From assembly GCF_964340395.1 (NCBI RefSeq), contig NC_135550.1, forward strand, positions 27,326,176 through 27,390,175: a stretch of DNA of 64,000 nt, read 5' to 3'. The notes under the pieces were generated by a model. The model was not told the origin of the DNA and searched no databases. It worked only from the letters and a program-made list of their open reading frames with translations. The position numbers and the translations under genes are program-made. Positions 41,059-52,464 of the stretch are shown here, one piece after another (position 1 is the stretch's first letter; each line of letters begins with the position of its first letter). This stretch comes from Glandiceps talaboti. Taxonomy: Eukaryota; Hemichordata; Enteropneusta; Spengelidae.

Positions 41059-42547
41059 TACCGTGACGCGTGACGACTCAGTGGATTGCTACCATACTAC
41101 AGATAATCTTAGCGTTCTAAACCACTTTAGCAATCAGTACCTTTCCAGTGATGGTAGAACTTGTTTTACGATTGAAGTGTATGTAGTAGCTGCGAGCTGC
41201 GAACTGAAGTACGAACGAAGCCAATCGGACAGGGTCGGATAAACAGGCCAGCTGTGGCTGCTATGAAAAACATAATAGGGACAAAAGTGTCAGTGCTAAA
41301 ATGCGCATACTCCACATAGCTTAATTTACATGAAAATAGCTTTCTCCATTGTTATTTTGGTACTCAACATTTTTGGCTGTCACATTTTCTTACCTTAACA
41401 CCTAATTATAGATCAGAATTTTACTTGTTGAACTCGGGTTTACTTATGAACCGTAGAAATTATATGATTTCAAGTAAAAGAAAAATAATAATGAAAGTTT
41501 TAATGAATACTGTATATACCACGCCCAGTGTTCAACAGTAAAACACCGACATTTTATACAACTACAGGGGGAGTAAGTTCGATTCACTCGTTAGCCATTG
41601 CGCCTGTATTAAAACGATATTGGTTATGTTTATGCGTACAGCTATAGTCTTTTGTTGGCATCAACCATCCTCGTCAGCCATAGTTACTCTGTTCCCACTT
41701 ACATTGGTGACCTTCGATCAGCTGTCGGGTTATCATATAGGTCGACTGGTGTGTCATATGCCGTCAATGTTATATGGTTATAACAGGTGATATGTAAGTC
41801 ACTCGTAATATCAATTGCTACTTTCATGAATATTCCATGTCACTACTAGATGTATATATGCATTAATGCCAGAATGTTTATTTTTAATATTAACCATACA
41901 TAAGCTAAAGGTCAGCTAACAATACACATCGTACCAACCTCATAACCAACCCAATAGAAAGTAAAAACCAGTGTACATATATAGAAAGTCCATTTGTTTT
42001 ATAGATACTCGGGTTTGGCTAGGAAACCAGTTCAAGTGCCGTGCCATGTAATATTTTATAGATTCAAACACATCTTGCCATATTTCCCCTGTTAATCTAG
42101 TTCATCATTCTATTTTCACTTATTCGGGCTTCATACACCTTGAAAGATTCGAGTTTCAAACGACTCTAATACTGTGACCTAATTTCATAGCATTTACTTT
42201 TAACCTCTCCGAACATAGTGTCAATCGTAGAGCGATGCCCTCGGACGGATATTACCAAATTACGAAACAATCATATCCCGTTAGGATCACAAAGCTCATT
42301 GAAACACTTCTTTTAACCCCAATTTCTAACAACAACACTGGTTTCAAACTTTAATATTTCTAAGACCAGGGACTAACAATATAAATTATAATAACCTCAT
42401 TGTAGTTTAACCGACAGTGAGACATTGTCGGCTTATTTTGTACTACAACTGACCGCTTTGTGAGTCAATACCATGGGATTACAATTCCAGACTGCCACTA
42501 TTTAAGACAAAGAACAACTAGCACGTTTTTTTTTGTTTACTTTCTAT

Positions 42548-42579
42548 TCAGACCACTATATTTTGCTATAATGGTCTGA
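42548..42579. repeat. Hairpin carrying CAGACCACT arms
   Basis: 'tcagaccactata' is followed after six bases by the nearly exact reverse complement 'tataatggtctga'. The same arm sequence forms hairpins at 60678-60708 and, less perfectly, 53381-53409. Confidence 0.6.
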
Positions 42580-42878
42580 AATGTGTGTGTTACCTTTCGA
42601 AATACCTTTGAATACTGTTGTTGTATCACTCTGGTAATTAGTACAATTACCATGGAGACCATATCCATATATCACCCTTGGTAAATTGGTTAAAATGAAG
42701 CTTCGACTCTGGACATGATCTGTCCTTCAAACGGAATGTATGACCATGGCATGACAATGCAAGTACCGTATGCAATGCATCTAAAAAGAGATACCAAGTA
42801 TTTGTTACTGGTATATTTATGACGGGAAATGCCTAGAGGTAGCCTTTAAAAGACACCACTCATCCTTCCCTGTCTTTG

Positions 42879-43082
42879 TTAGTACATTGAAATCGGCCAG
42901 ACTACCTCAATATTAGCAAATATTCTACCGAGAAGTTTTATTCCAAAATACGTGTCATTCAAATAGACACTCTGGTGACCCAATACGACATGGACGAGTA
43001 ACCCACAACACGACAAAACGAATGACCTCCAAGAAAACAAAAAGATAAAAAACAGGCATTCATTCACCCACCTTCCCATAGG
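42879..43082 (-). other. Hydrophobic exon-like ORF, unassigned
   Basis: A minus-strand frame from an internal ATG reads MGRWVNECLFFIFLFSWRSF, continues hydrophobic, and meets a possible donor ('attgag|gtagtc') near 42898. It resembles a signal-anchor first exon, but the next feature downstream on that strand is the independent start of the coiled-coil gene. Weak. Confidence 0.18.
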
Positions 43083-43683
43083 GATCGATTGTGGTTCTTT
43101 TGTGACTGACAAGAAAAGGCAGAGATACCTGATATGACCTGCTATTTCTATCGTGAAGTCTCAAGCAAACGCACCGCACTGTGTATCATGTTTGTCATAA
43201 GATGGTCCAGTGGCTAGGTCAGAACATGAACGTTTCAGTTCACATACACACTTCTCTGGTTAATCCAAGTTATTTCTTTACAGCTGTACAGAATAAATAG
43301 ATGAATAATTTGACAGAGGAAGTGGTCGTATTACAAGAAGGGAACGAAGTAGGTAGGTATAAGTCATGATAAGTATACGTAACAATTGTGTTATCAGTCT
43401 ATATAAAAAAAACCTATCTATAGGAATAAAATAGACAGACTAGACTTCACATGTATTTTATTGTATGTTTGATGAATATAAGATTTATTTTCTGGGTTTC
43501 TCATGCATATTAAGACAACCAAAAAATCATTTGCAAAAATGTAATGATAATTTATCATAATGATATTACAATTTATTCAGCGGTTTTGCCCACTGTGCCC
43601 CAAACGCTTTACAGTTATTACCCCATTTCATTCGTTTATCCGGTCTTCTTTTTACCAATTCAAACCACTTTGACTTACCTCAT

Positions 43684-43842
43684 CACTATTCATACTTCCA
43701 TCGTGAGAATTATCGTCGACTATTCATACTTCCATCGTGAGAATTATCGTCGACAACAATTCTGTAGTTCCATTCCATCACTATTCATACTTCCATCGTG
43801 AGAATTATCGTCGACAACAATTCTGTAGTTCCATTCCATTAC
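43684..43842 (+). repeat. Tandem repeat of 37-61 bp, three copies
   Basis: The block 'tattcatacttccatcgtga' plus 'gaattatcgtcgac' occurs three times; the second and third copies carry an extra 'aacaattctgtagttccatt' segment. Near identity points to recent amplification. Confidence 0.85.
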
Positions 43843-44164
43843 TTCAAAGAATGCCCTTGTCTAATATTGTTTCATTCTAATAATCAACTATTATGGCCTA
43901 CACAAAGTAATTGTTACATGTAAACAAATTGCAACTTTTGCTCAAAGAGTCATTGTGTTACCGGACATGTTGGAACGACGATTGTCTGCTGCTATACCGT
44001 ATATAAGTACATGTGAATGCTTTGTCATAGTAGACAGTGTTTATACGCAGACAACAATACCATTTTTTTAAACGGTGAGATCATAAACAAAATAACCTTG
44101 TATTATCGATGTTAACTTGTATGGTTGGATAACATGTCATTCTTAGTGCTTACGTTTAGTGTCA

Positions 44165-44268
44165 ATAATAAATATAATATATAATAATCTGTATTTAGAC
44201 TGTATACTAGTAGTTCTTTAAGTATATAAACACTTATCTCCCAAGAAGTCCAGTGAGGGCCACCCTTT
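44165..44268 (-). mobile_element. SINE tail fragment, reverse orientation
   Basis: Read on the minus strand, 'ccctcactggacttcttggg' then 'tttatatacttaaagaacta' and an AT-rich (ATT)n-like tail match the 3' half of the SINE at 48648-48785. The tRNA-like head is absent, so this is a 5'-truncated copy. Confidence 0.5.
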
Positions 44269-44893
44269 CAATAAAGAGCGCCCTCCCACAGAGAGTTAAA
44301 CAAAATTTAGTAAAATGGGTATTTGTACATATTTATCAAGAGTACCTAAGAATTTTTCTTTGATATGAATCTTACATTTCTAATGTCGAAGTATTTTATC
44401 GTCTGACGCAAAAATATTTCAACTAATTATTTGTGAATAGTGGAAACTGAGACCAATATATTAGTATGTGGACGTATATATATATTGGGTAGGAACCCCG
44501 TTGTATTATACTGTTATCGTTATAAAAACACTCTTTTTGAAATACATTCATTTAATTCAATGTGATAATGCGCGTTATTCTGTTGTTATTTTTGTACAGT
44601 ATCTATTTGTGTCTGATAATCTGTACATGTATTATTCACAGACACTAACGAAAATGACGTACTGCATACATCGTGTAATATAAACTATTGGTATAGAAGG
44701 GAAATATAATGATATGCAGATGATATGCAATAGTAATTATTCGAGACAAAGCTTTCACACTGTGGATTTCAACGACTTTACACCATAAACCCATTGATCG
44801 ATGCATATATTATTATGATTTCTTACATATTCAATGGCAACGCGGTGAACAGCCTGGTACGCCTGTCATGAATATGTAAAATTTATTTTGTTT

Positions 44894-47800
44894 ATGTTGC
44901 CATCTTTTGTAGAAGACAGTGGTGCAAGTATGAGAGAAGAGGCAATTGTATCAGAACAAATGTCTCCGACATCAGTCTCAGGTAAGATGGATTCTTTTGA
45001 TATCTTCTTTGGTAAATACACAAAATCTGTAGACAGCGAGTCTTTACGTGACCAGGTATTTACAGCTGTAATATGCATTGTTGGGATCGGAGTCGACTGT
45101 GCACACGGTATCATCCACCAAGCTTGCTGGGTTCTTTAAATATCAATATGTTGTACACGCACAACAACATGATCCTAGATCAGCCATATGGTGTTCTGTA
45201 GTTACATAAAATAACATGGTTGCCAGAAATAACATTTAAATGTGTAATTGTTAAAATTTGCCCGTCTCCATTCACTGATTTACAGACGATAAGACAGACG
45301 ATTCGCCTTTTCGAGAGAACCATGAGCCGGTTCCACAGATGATGAACACGAAAGACTGTGATATACTCCGACAGTGGCTGAAACGACCCCAAGCACAGTT
45401 CTTACTAATTTATAAAGCCTCAGTGAATGGTTATGACCCGTCGGTTTTCCATAGACTTTGTGATGAGAAAGGTGAAACTGTTACAGTTACGTACAACTCG
45501 TATGGGTATGTGTTTGGAGGATACACCCAAGTACCTTGGACCAGTATTAATCAAAGCAAAGAAGATGAGAAGGCTATCTTGTTTAGACTGTACAGTGGAC
45601 ATAATATGTTTGATCCATTCGTTAGGAGATCGATGGCTGTGAAATGCCCACATCAGAAGGTGAGAACAGTGCGTTTTTTTGTTTATTGGCATCATTCGTT
45701 TTGAATTTGTTTGTGTCAATTCGTAGGATCTATTCGAATTCGTTGTCTCCTGTCTCCATTCAAGCTACCCACAGTAATGTTCCATTCTCAGAAAAAGGAA
45801 AAACTAGTATCACTAAAAGTTTTGAACTCTTCCCTCTCTACTTTTTTTGAATAAAATCTGTTATATTAGAATAAAACATAAAACATACATTGCAAATAAG
45901 AGTAACTAATAGTCGATACATATCATATATCACTCTCAACTTTGAAACTGAAAGAATTGACACAAAATTGGAATACTATATCAAACATGTCCATCCCTAT
46001 TTTGCTACAAAACTAACAAGTAAACGTTGCTGTAGATTATTTGTCATCTGATATGTTAATTTTCCGTCATGAAACTATGCCAAAATCATTTTTACTTGCA
46101 TTTTAAACCTTTTAAATCTTTTATCATTCAAATTTATCCTTTTTCATATGTGTGTATCCTGTTTTATACTCTGCTGAGCTGCGGTGAACCACTACCACTT
46201 TGCCTGCATGGCACAGCTAACGGTTCACATTTACATTGTTTATACAAAAACCCGTTATACAGCAACAGCTTGTAAAACCATTAGTTATTTGTATCAGGTG
46301 CATTGCATGTGTAATTTATATTTTTTATTATTGCTAGAACTTAGAGTCAGGATATAACATTTGTTAATATTGGTAATATACTAAACTATATTGATAGTTT
46401 GATATGTTTCTGTAGTTTTATTTCAATAACTAATTGTGTATGATTTTGTTAATTCGTTACAGTGCCAAGTTTACCATAAAGCATCGTACGGACCGTCATT
46501 TGGTGCAATCGGAAGTACTCTCACTTTATTCCACGGATCACATCGTCACAGTACAAATGGATTTACAAAGACCAATGGATTCTGCCAGCCAGGAGCAACG
46601 GGCTATTTTGATTTTGAAAAATTCGAACCACATGATTTGCTCGGACCAAATGATTTTAATTTCAAGGAAGTCGAAGTATATCAGGTTACAGGTGCGTACA
46701 TGTATATGACTATAATACTGTTTGGTAGATAAACGTTGCAATTCGCAAGAGCATACCCCAAACCCACATGTATGTACAATATTCCAAATCGCGAGCGCAT
46801 TATCCATATATGATAAAATGTAAATATTAACGAATAACTATACAGTGTGTATTCGAAGCACCTTTACCGATTACAAAGGCTTAGTGTGTGTATCTGCTGT
46901 TCCATAACAGAGAATGCAATTTCGTGTTTATTTTCTACAATCCAAAAAACATGTATGATGAAGACCTATACACTGCTAATGATAATACACTTTGTCTGGC
47001 AGATTCACCCGTTCTGACGATGCCAGTGACCGTATCGGAACGTTCTAATTCCGTGTCATCTTTAGCATCCAGCGTGACGCTTCCAAACACATCACCTACA
47101 TTACCGAGACGACTGGCACAGGTCGTTAAACTTAGAAACCGTGATGTCACGTCATCATCCGATTCAGAAGGCCTCCATACATCCCAAAGCAAAGGGGGCC
47201 TATACACAGAGTCTGAAACGTGGAGACGACTACATTGGGATGAACAGTAAGTTAATAAGATAGAACGTCTTGTATGCTAACATAAACATTTTAAACTAAA
47301 GAAAACATGACCGTACATGAAATTGTTATGTTTTCTTTGGCTTCAAAGGATTTGTACTGAATTGTGCTACAATATAATGTACATGTGTGTATTAGTACCT
47401 GTGTTCTATTTTACATCAATAGCCATATTTGAAATAACAGGGCAGAGAACAAACTAACTTTTCTGTCGACATTATCATGAGGCCATAACACACTTCCTCC
47501 TTCTACCTGGGGAAGTATGTCTGATTACCCTTTCTTTCTGATCGTCGTCAAGAAAAAGTGTTATAAATATCCTCTTATTCCAAGGACAATTCAAGAGTGG
47601 AATATTCTATATCCACCAAAACAGCAAAAACAGACAATAATTCAATAATTATTTAAAGTCTGCCCTCACTAGCATCGATGTCACAGATCGAGCTCTCTTG
47701 CTTGAGATATTTTATTAAAGGGCGCCACCAGTGTTACGAAATAACAATCTTTGTTAGATATGTTCATAGCAAGGAGAAATACTGTGCTGTGCTGTCCTGT

Positions 47801-50800
47801 GCTGTGTTGTGTTGTGTTGTGTTGTGTTGTGTTGTGTTGTGTTGTGATTTACTCTACTCTACTCTAACTACTCTAATCCACTCCACCCTACTCCATTCCA
47901 TTCCGATCCACTCCACTCCGCCCCCCCCCCCCCCCACTGCTGTATCTGGTTTGCCAGATCATGGATGTAAAAAGGACTGTGTTTTTACCTCCATGGCCAG
48001 ATACAGAATACATATGACACAGTGGTTGGTTTGCTATTGAAACGTGGTTGTTTGTAGATAATAGCTTCCCTCAGTATTAAATATGACGAACTTTTTTAAA
48101 CATTGTAATTGCATATAAAAAGATACCGTCTTCAGTATTCTTAACATAGAATTCTATTTTAACCTTTTATGGTTACAGAACACGTGCAAATCTAAAACAA
48201 GAAGTGGCTCACCATCGTCCTTTAGAGTGTTTTGGTGTAAGACAATTTCGTATCCTACTCCTTGGTCAAATTGGTGCTGGCAAGTCGAGCTTCTTCAACA
48301 CGATCAATTCCATCTATCGTGGTCATGTGACCAGCCAAGCCAATATGGGAAGTGCTCCTCATAGTTTGACAACTCGGGTATGTTTATTATATTGTATATA
48401 ACATTACCAGTATTTTAGTTTTAACCTGAGTCGAAATATGCAGCCATGTTCTTTCTTCGTAGCGGTTACCAAGACAATGTCGGCCAACATTTCCTTATAT
48501 GGAATTATATATGAGAAAAAATATGTGACCTTTGGCAGAATTTACTAAATCCATAATCATCTGATAAGTTTTAGATTTTCACATAGACTTTAAGCTTACC
48601 AAATGTATGAGTATAAATAATATTGAACAGATACATGACTCACTAGAGGGCTAGGGTCGTCGGTGGCCGAGTGGTCAAACAGGATTAACTGGATCCATGG
48701 GGGATGACCCTCACTGGACTTCTTGAGATAAGCGTTTATATACTTAAAGAACTATCCAGTATAAATGAAGATTACTATTATTATGATAAGTACGTAGTCT
48801 CCTTCACCGTGATATCATTTATTGCTATGATTTTGACCTCCCTGTTTTGTGTTTAAATTATCAGTTTCGTGCATACGAAGTTCGTTCAAGTCGTGGTGGT
48901 GATCCGTTACACTTCCGAATGTGTGACACCATGGGTTTAGAAGAATCTATGGGACTTGACGTTACAGATATCCCTTACCTACTAGATGGTAATATTCCTG
49001 ATAGACACCAGGTAAGCAGTTCTTCTATGTGCTAATCTCGAGACTTTAAACTACATGTCAAGAAGTCATTGCCTATGAATTGGAGGATTTGTATGGGAAA
49101 TATATTATTTCGGGGTTGAATGTTTCTTTAAAAAAGTCAACCATCGGTGTTCTTTAAATTTGATATCACTCACTGCAACTTCTCATGTTCCTATTACCAA
49201 GTAAAAGTACCGAAATACGTAATATGGAGCAAACCTTATCATGACCATTGACTAAATTTTACTACAACAAGTTTCCTTCAGTTTGTAAAATGATAAATAT
49301 ATGATGTTCTGTTATTTTATTATTTCTTAGTTGTGTTTGTTAACTAACTGTTCTGCCTCGTTGACACCGACAATGTAATCTCTTGTTTTCCGTTCATTTT
49401 ATTTCTAATTTTATTTACAGTTTAACCCTGCTGTACGAATCACTCCGGATGTACCGGGTTTCATCAAAACTCCTACTCTTGCACAGAAGATGCATTGCGT
49501 TGTATTCGTAGTAGATTGCAGTACTGTTAGTGTCATGTCTTCTAGAATCATCGAAAAATTCGCATCTATACAAACACATGTACATCAAAGAGGTATGTTA
49601 GAAAAAACACAAGCTGACACAAAATAATTCAACAAAACTACACGTATTGCAACGCACTTCCAACGCTCTTTATCATATAATCATATACATCATAACATAA
49701 CGTAAACAGGAAGAAAGGGCACGACAAGACTCACTACAACATGTTAACACAGCAAAACGTAACGATCACAATATACTAGTATCAAAACACAAGTTTTATA
49801 ACCATGGACCCTAGGGTCTATGAAAAGATACACGATGTGAAAAGAGCGTAGGCTCATTAACAACGGTACCCCCACACGCGTACACGGTGATATTGTGTTT
49901 CTATGTTTTGGATCTGTGTGTTAGTCCCGTGACTTCTTTAATTCCATGCCTAATGTAGAAGTTGAATGAATAAAAACATAACACCCCTTAACACGTCAAA
50001 ATTCACGTGATTATTACTATGGTAATAAAGGTACATTTGGGAATGATAAGTGTATACTATAGCAGTTTATTGTAGTGTCTATTGTCTATTGAACAAGGCA
50101 TCCTCCAGTACAGCCTACATTTCAGTTAGAACGACACCTGGCGAAAACTAATACTCCCAGTTGTGAATGCAACGTTTTCAGTTAAAATTTAGCACGTCTA
50201 AAACGCCTTGCAGGCAATCAGAGTTTCACCCCATCATTTTTTTCTTCGATATCTAACAGGCTCCAGTCGTTCTTTGAGCTAACATCCCCTGCAACCCTTT
50301 ACAAAAATGTGAATAACTTGATCACGTCCACCTTCATGCTGTTCAATAACTGTGAACGTTTCCTGGCAAGCATGCCACACTTAAAATGTGAAATTATCTC
50401 GTGCAATCGCAGACTGACATTTTGATTGCTATTGTATCGATTTTCTTGATTCTACACGACTATAATAGTTTGGAGTAGGCTGTATACACATTGACAATGA
50501 TATCTATACTCCTCTTACATGTAATTCTGCCATTATTCTCTTTGCAGGCATTCCTCTTATTGTACTTTTGACAAAAGTAGACACGGCGTGTCCTTACGTC
50601 AACAGAGATCTCAGTCTTGTGTATCGAAGCAAGTACATCCAGGAGAAGGTTGAAGAAATAAGCTACAAACTGGGAGTGCCTCGGTCCAGTATACTGCCGG
50701 TCAAAAACTATGAAAGTGAACTTGAACTTGACACAAAAGTAGACGTTTTGGCGTTAACTGCACTTCGACAGATGTTTCGTTTTGCCGACAACTTCTTCGA

Positions 50801-50834
50801 TGATCAGCTTGATGAAATATCAGAACATCATTAG
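44894..50834 (+). CDS. IFI44: IFI44-like protein: TLDc domain + dynamin-superfamily-like GTPase, 8 coding exons
   Basis: Exons 44894-44981, 45286-45659, 46463-46691, 47003-47246, 48179-48377, 48865-49011, 49421-49592 and 50548-50834 join in phase to 579 aa. The start is uncertain: an acceptor ending at 44912 could instead begin the exon, with ATG at 44930. Residues about 50-230 are a TLDc domain (ending ..FKEVEVYQVT). A Ser-rich linker of about 80 residues follows (SERSNSVSSLASSVTLPNTS). The GTPase domain has P-loop GQIGAGKSS, switch-II DTMG and TKVD, with the family phrases 'IPDRHQF' and 'VDVLALTALRQM'. Vertebrate IFI44/IFI44L share the TLDc-GTPase order and are interferon-induced; invertebrate relatives exist, but interferon control cannot be assumed here. 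Likely cytosolic, with an antiviral or stress role inferred from family. AATAAA follows the stop by 95 bp. Confidence 0.92.
47786..47935 (+). repeat. Pentanucleotide repeats and poly-C run in an IFI44-like intron
   Basis: (TGTGC/TGTGT)n-type units at 47786-47846 are followed by (CTCTA)n-like and (CACTC)n-like units and a C homopolymer at 47922-47935, all in the intron before the P-loop exon. Confidence 0.85.
48648..48785 (+). mobile_element. tRNA-derived SINE copy
   Basis: The head 'gtcgtcggtggccgagtgg' is tRNA-like: 'tggccgagtggtc' matches a type-II tRNA (Ser/Leu) A box. A clear B box is not seen. The body 'ctcactggacttcttgag' and 'tttatatacttaaagaact' is shared with the reverse copy at 44165-44268, and the tail is 'attactattattat'. 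It lies in the intron between the P-loop exon and the DTMG exon. Confidence 0.6.
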
Positions 50835-50928
50835 CCCCAGGAGGTACAGGCGCCATCATTTGTCCCAAAACAGTTTCACGGAATTTCAGTTTTCTTGCGC
50901 AAACGAAAAAAAAAACAAGTAAAGAAAG

Positions 50929-50934
50929 AATAAA
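50929..50934 (+). terminator. Candidate polyadenylation signal of the IFI44-like gene
   Basis: AATAAA about 95 bp downstream of the TAG stop, the first such hexamer after the coding region. Confidence 0.5.
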
Positions 50935-51359
50935 CAATGTTTACTCCAGCTGAAGTGAATGATAGCTTGTGACTATATAATTTTCATTGTAAAGCGTCAG
51001 ACTCTATACATCAGAATATGTAACTGTATTTGTCTCCACTGTTTAGGAGAAGACGGGACACGACAAATAATTGTCTATCTGCAAATTACAATGCACTATG
51101 TCCACCTTGACACTCTATCATGCATTTTGGGATGAATATCTGTTAGAGGCAAAGTTTAACGAAAATTCCAAAACTTCATTAAAGTGTAAAAAGTGGTCTA
51201 TTGGTTCTCAAAAGTCAATGGGATTTTCCTACAAATACTAGGAAGATACATGTAATTATCCAATAACCTCGTTCACCCATGTTACAGTATTTTGTCACCA
51301 GCTATTTTTATTTACTCAAATCTTCATAAAATTAGGCTATGTCATTAAAATGAGTTGCC

Positions 51360-51432
51360 TAGACGAATACGAACACGAATACGAATACGAATACGAATAC
51401 GAATACGAATACGAATACGAATACGAATACGA
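51360..51432 (+). repeat. (ACGAAT)n hexanucleotide repeat
   Basis: About eleven units of 'acgaat' in the intergenic space between the convergent IFI44-like and GABA-B-like genes. A minus-strand Tyr-Ser frame is repeat translation. Confidence 0.95.
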
Positions 51433-52464
51433 TCCGGGGAAATTGTTCTCGATCTCATGTCTGCTATAAACAGCCAAAATATTGAGTTCATAACACCAAC
51501 GTTCAAAAGTAAAAAGCACAGGCGATGACAATAACGGCTCTCCTTACTATTCTGGAAACGTGTATCCCATTCATGTCAAGAGACTCCATAATTATTGGAT
51601 TGGATTTCATGATTTCCATGACAGCAGTTGTATTAGTCATTATTTACAGTAATTTCTATAAGTAAATATAAAACTAAAAGAAAATCTTTAGTCTATTAGT
51701 TATTTGTCTTCACTTCCGTTATGTTCACACCACGCATTCAGTATCTAACTTACTCTACAAGAACAACCTCCGTAGTTGACATCGACAAAATACAACATGC
51801 TGACGATATTTTATACACAATTTATTCACGGTATTCAAATACAAATGTTACAAAATATTCATATTGAAGAATAGAAGTCAAAGTTTGATTTATTAATTAC
51901 AATTTTATATCAAATGACACGAAGATAGAGTGTTTGAAATAGATGGTCTTAGCGCCATTGCTAGCATTGTGATGATTTGTAAGTCGGTAATCTGAGGGGA
52001 ATAATAATTCTTCCTTAGATGCAGCAATAAATGCTACAAAGTCGGCTCGAAACTGTGGGCTTGTCCAAGACTGTCTTTTAGTATAATCACAAGTGACGGT
52101 AATGCAATCCATGACCCCAAACTGGTGAGGGATTCGTATAAATTGCAGCAAAAAGGTCCATCAAAAGACGTAATTCGTCCTGCTGACATACCAATATTAT
52201 TAAAACACAATACCTATCTACCCCTACTTTCATAAATGTTTAAATTCAATGGTGCCGGAATTTTCTATTTACAGAAGAAGACGAACGGTCGAAAGGCAAA
52301 TGACCTATTATGATGACGAGATAAAACTTATACAGAACAACTAGATTATGTTATCGAACTAATGAGGATAAACAAACAAACATAACATCTATCAACTTAG
52401 AGAAATAAATATATTAAACAGTTGTTAATGTTGATACAGACATCGAAAATAATGCGTATTTCTA

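Larger units (their letters stand above)
41060..44880. other. Divergent intergenic region between coiled-coil and IFI44-like genes
   Basis: The two flanking genes point away from each other, so both promoters lie here. Apart from the hairpin, the tandem repeat and the SINE tail, no gene is recognised. Confidence 0.5.
50835..52464. other. Convergent intergenic region, no recognised gene
   Basis: Both flanking genes end here. A minus-strand frame at 51897-52151 contains no recognised domain and may belong to the 3' UTR of the receptor gene. Confidence 0.45.

Noticed and set aside
48660-48730. Possible functional tRNA gene
   Set aside because: Only an A-box-like head is present; there is no B box or cloverleaf, and the tail is shared with another copy, so it is a SINE.
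51897-52151. 84-codon minus-strand frame just 3' of the receptor stop
   Set aside because: No domain recognised and no matching exon; it may lie in the 3' UTR.
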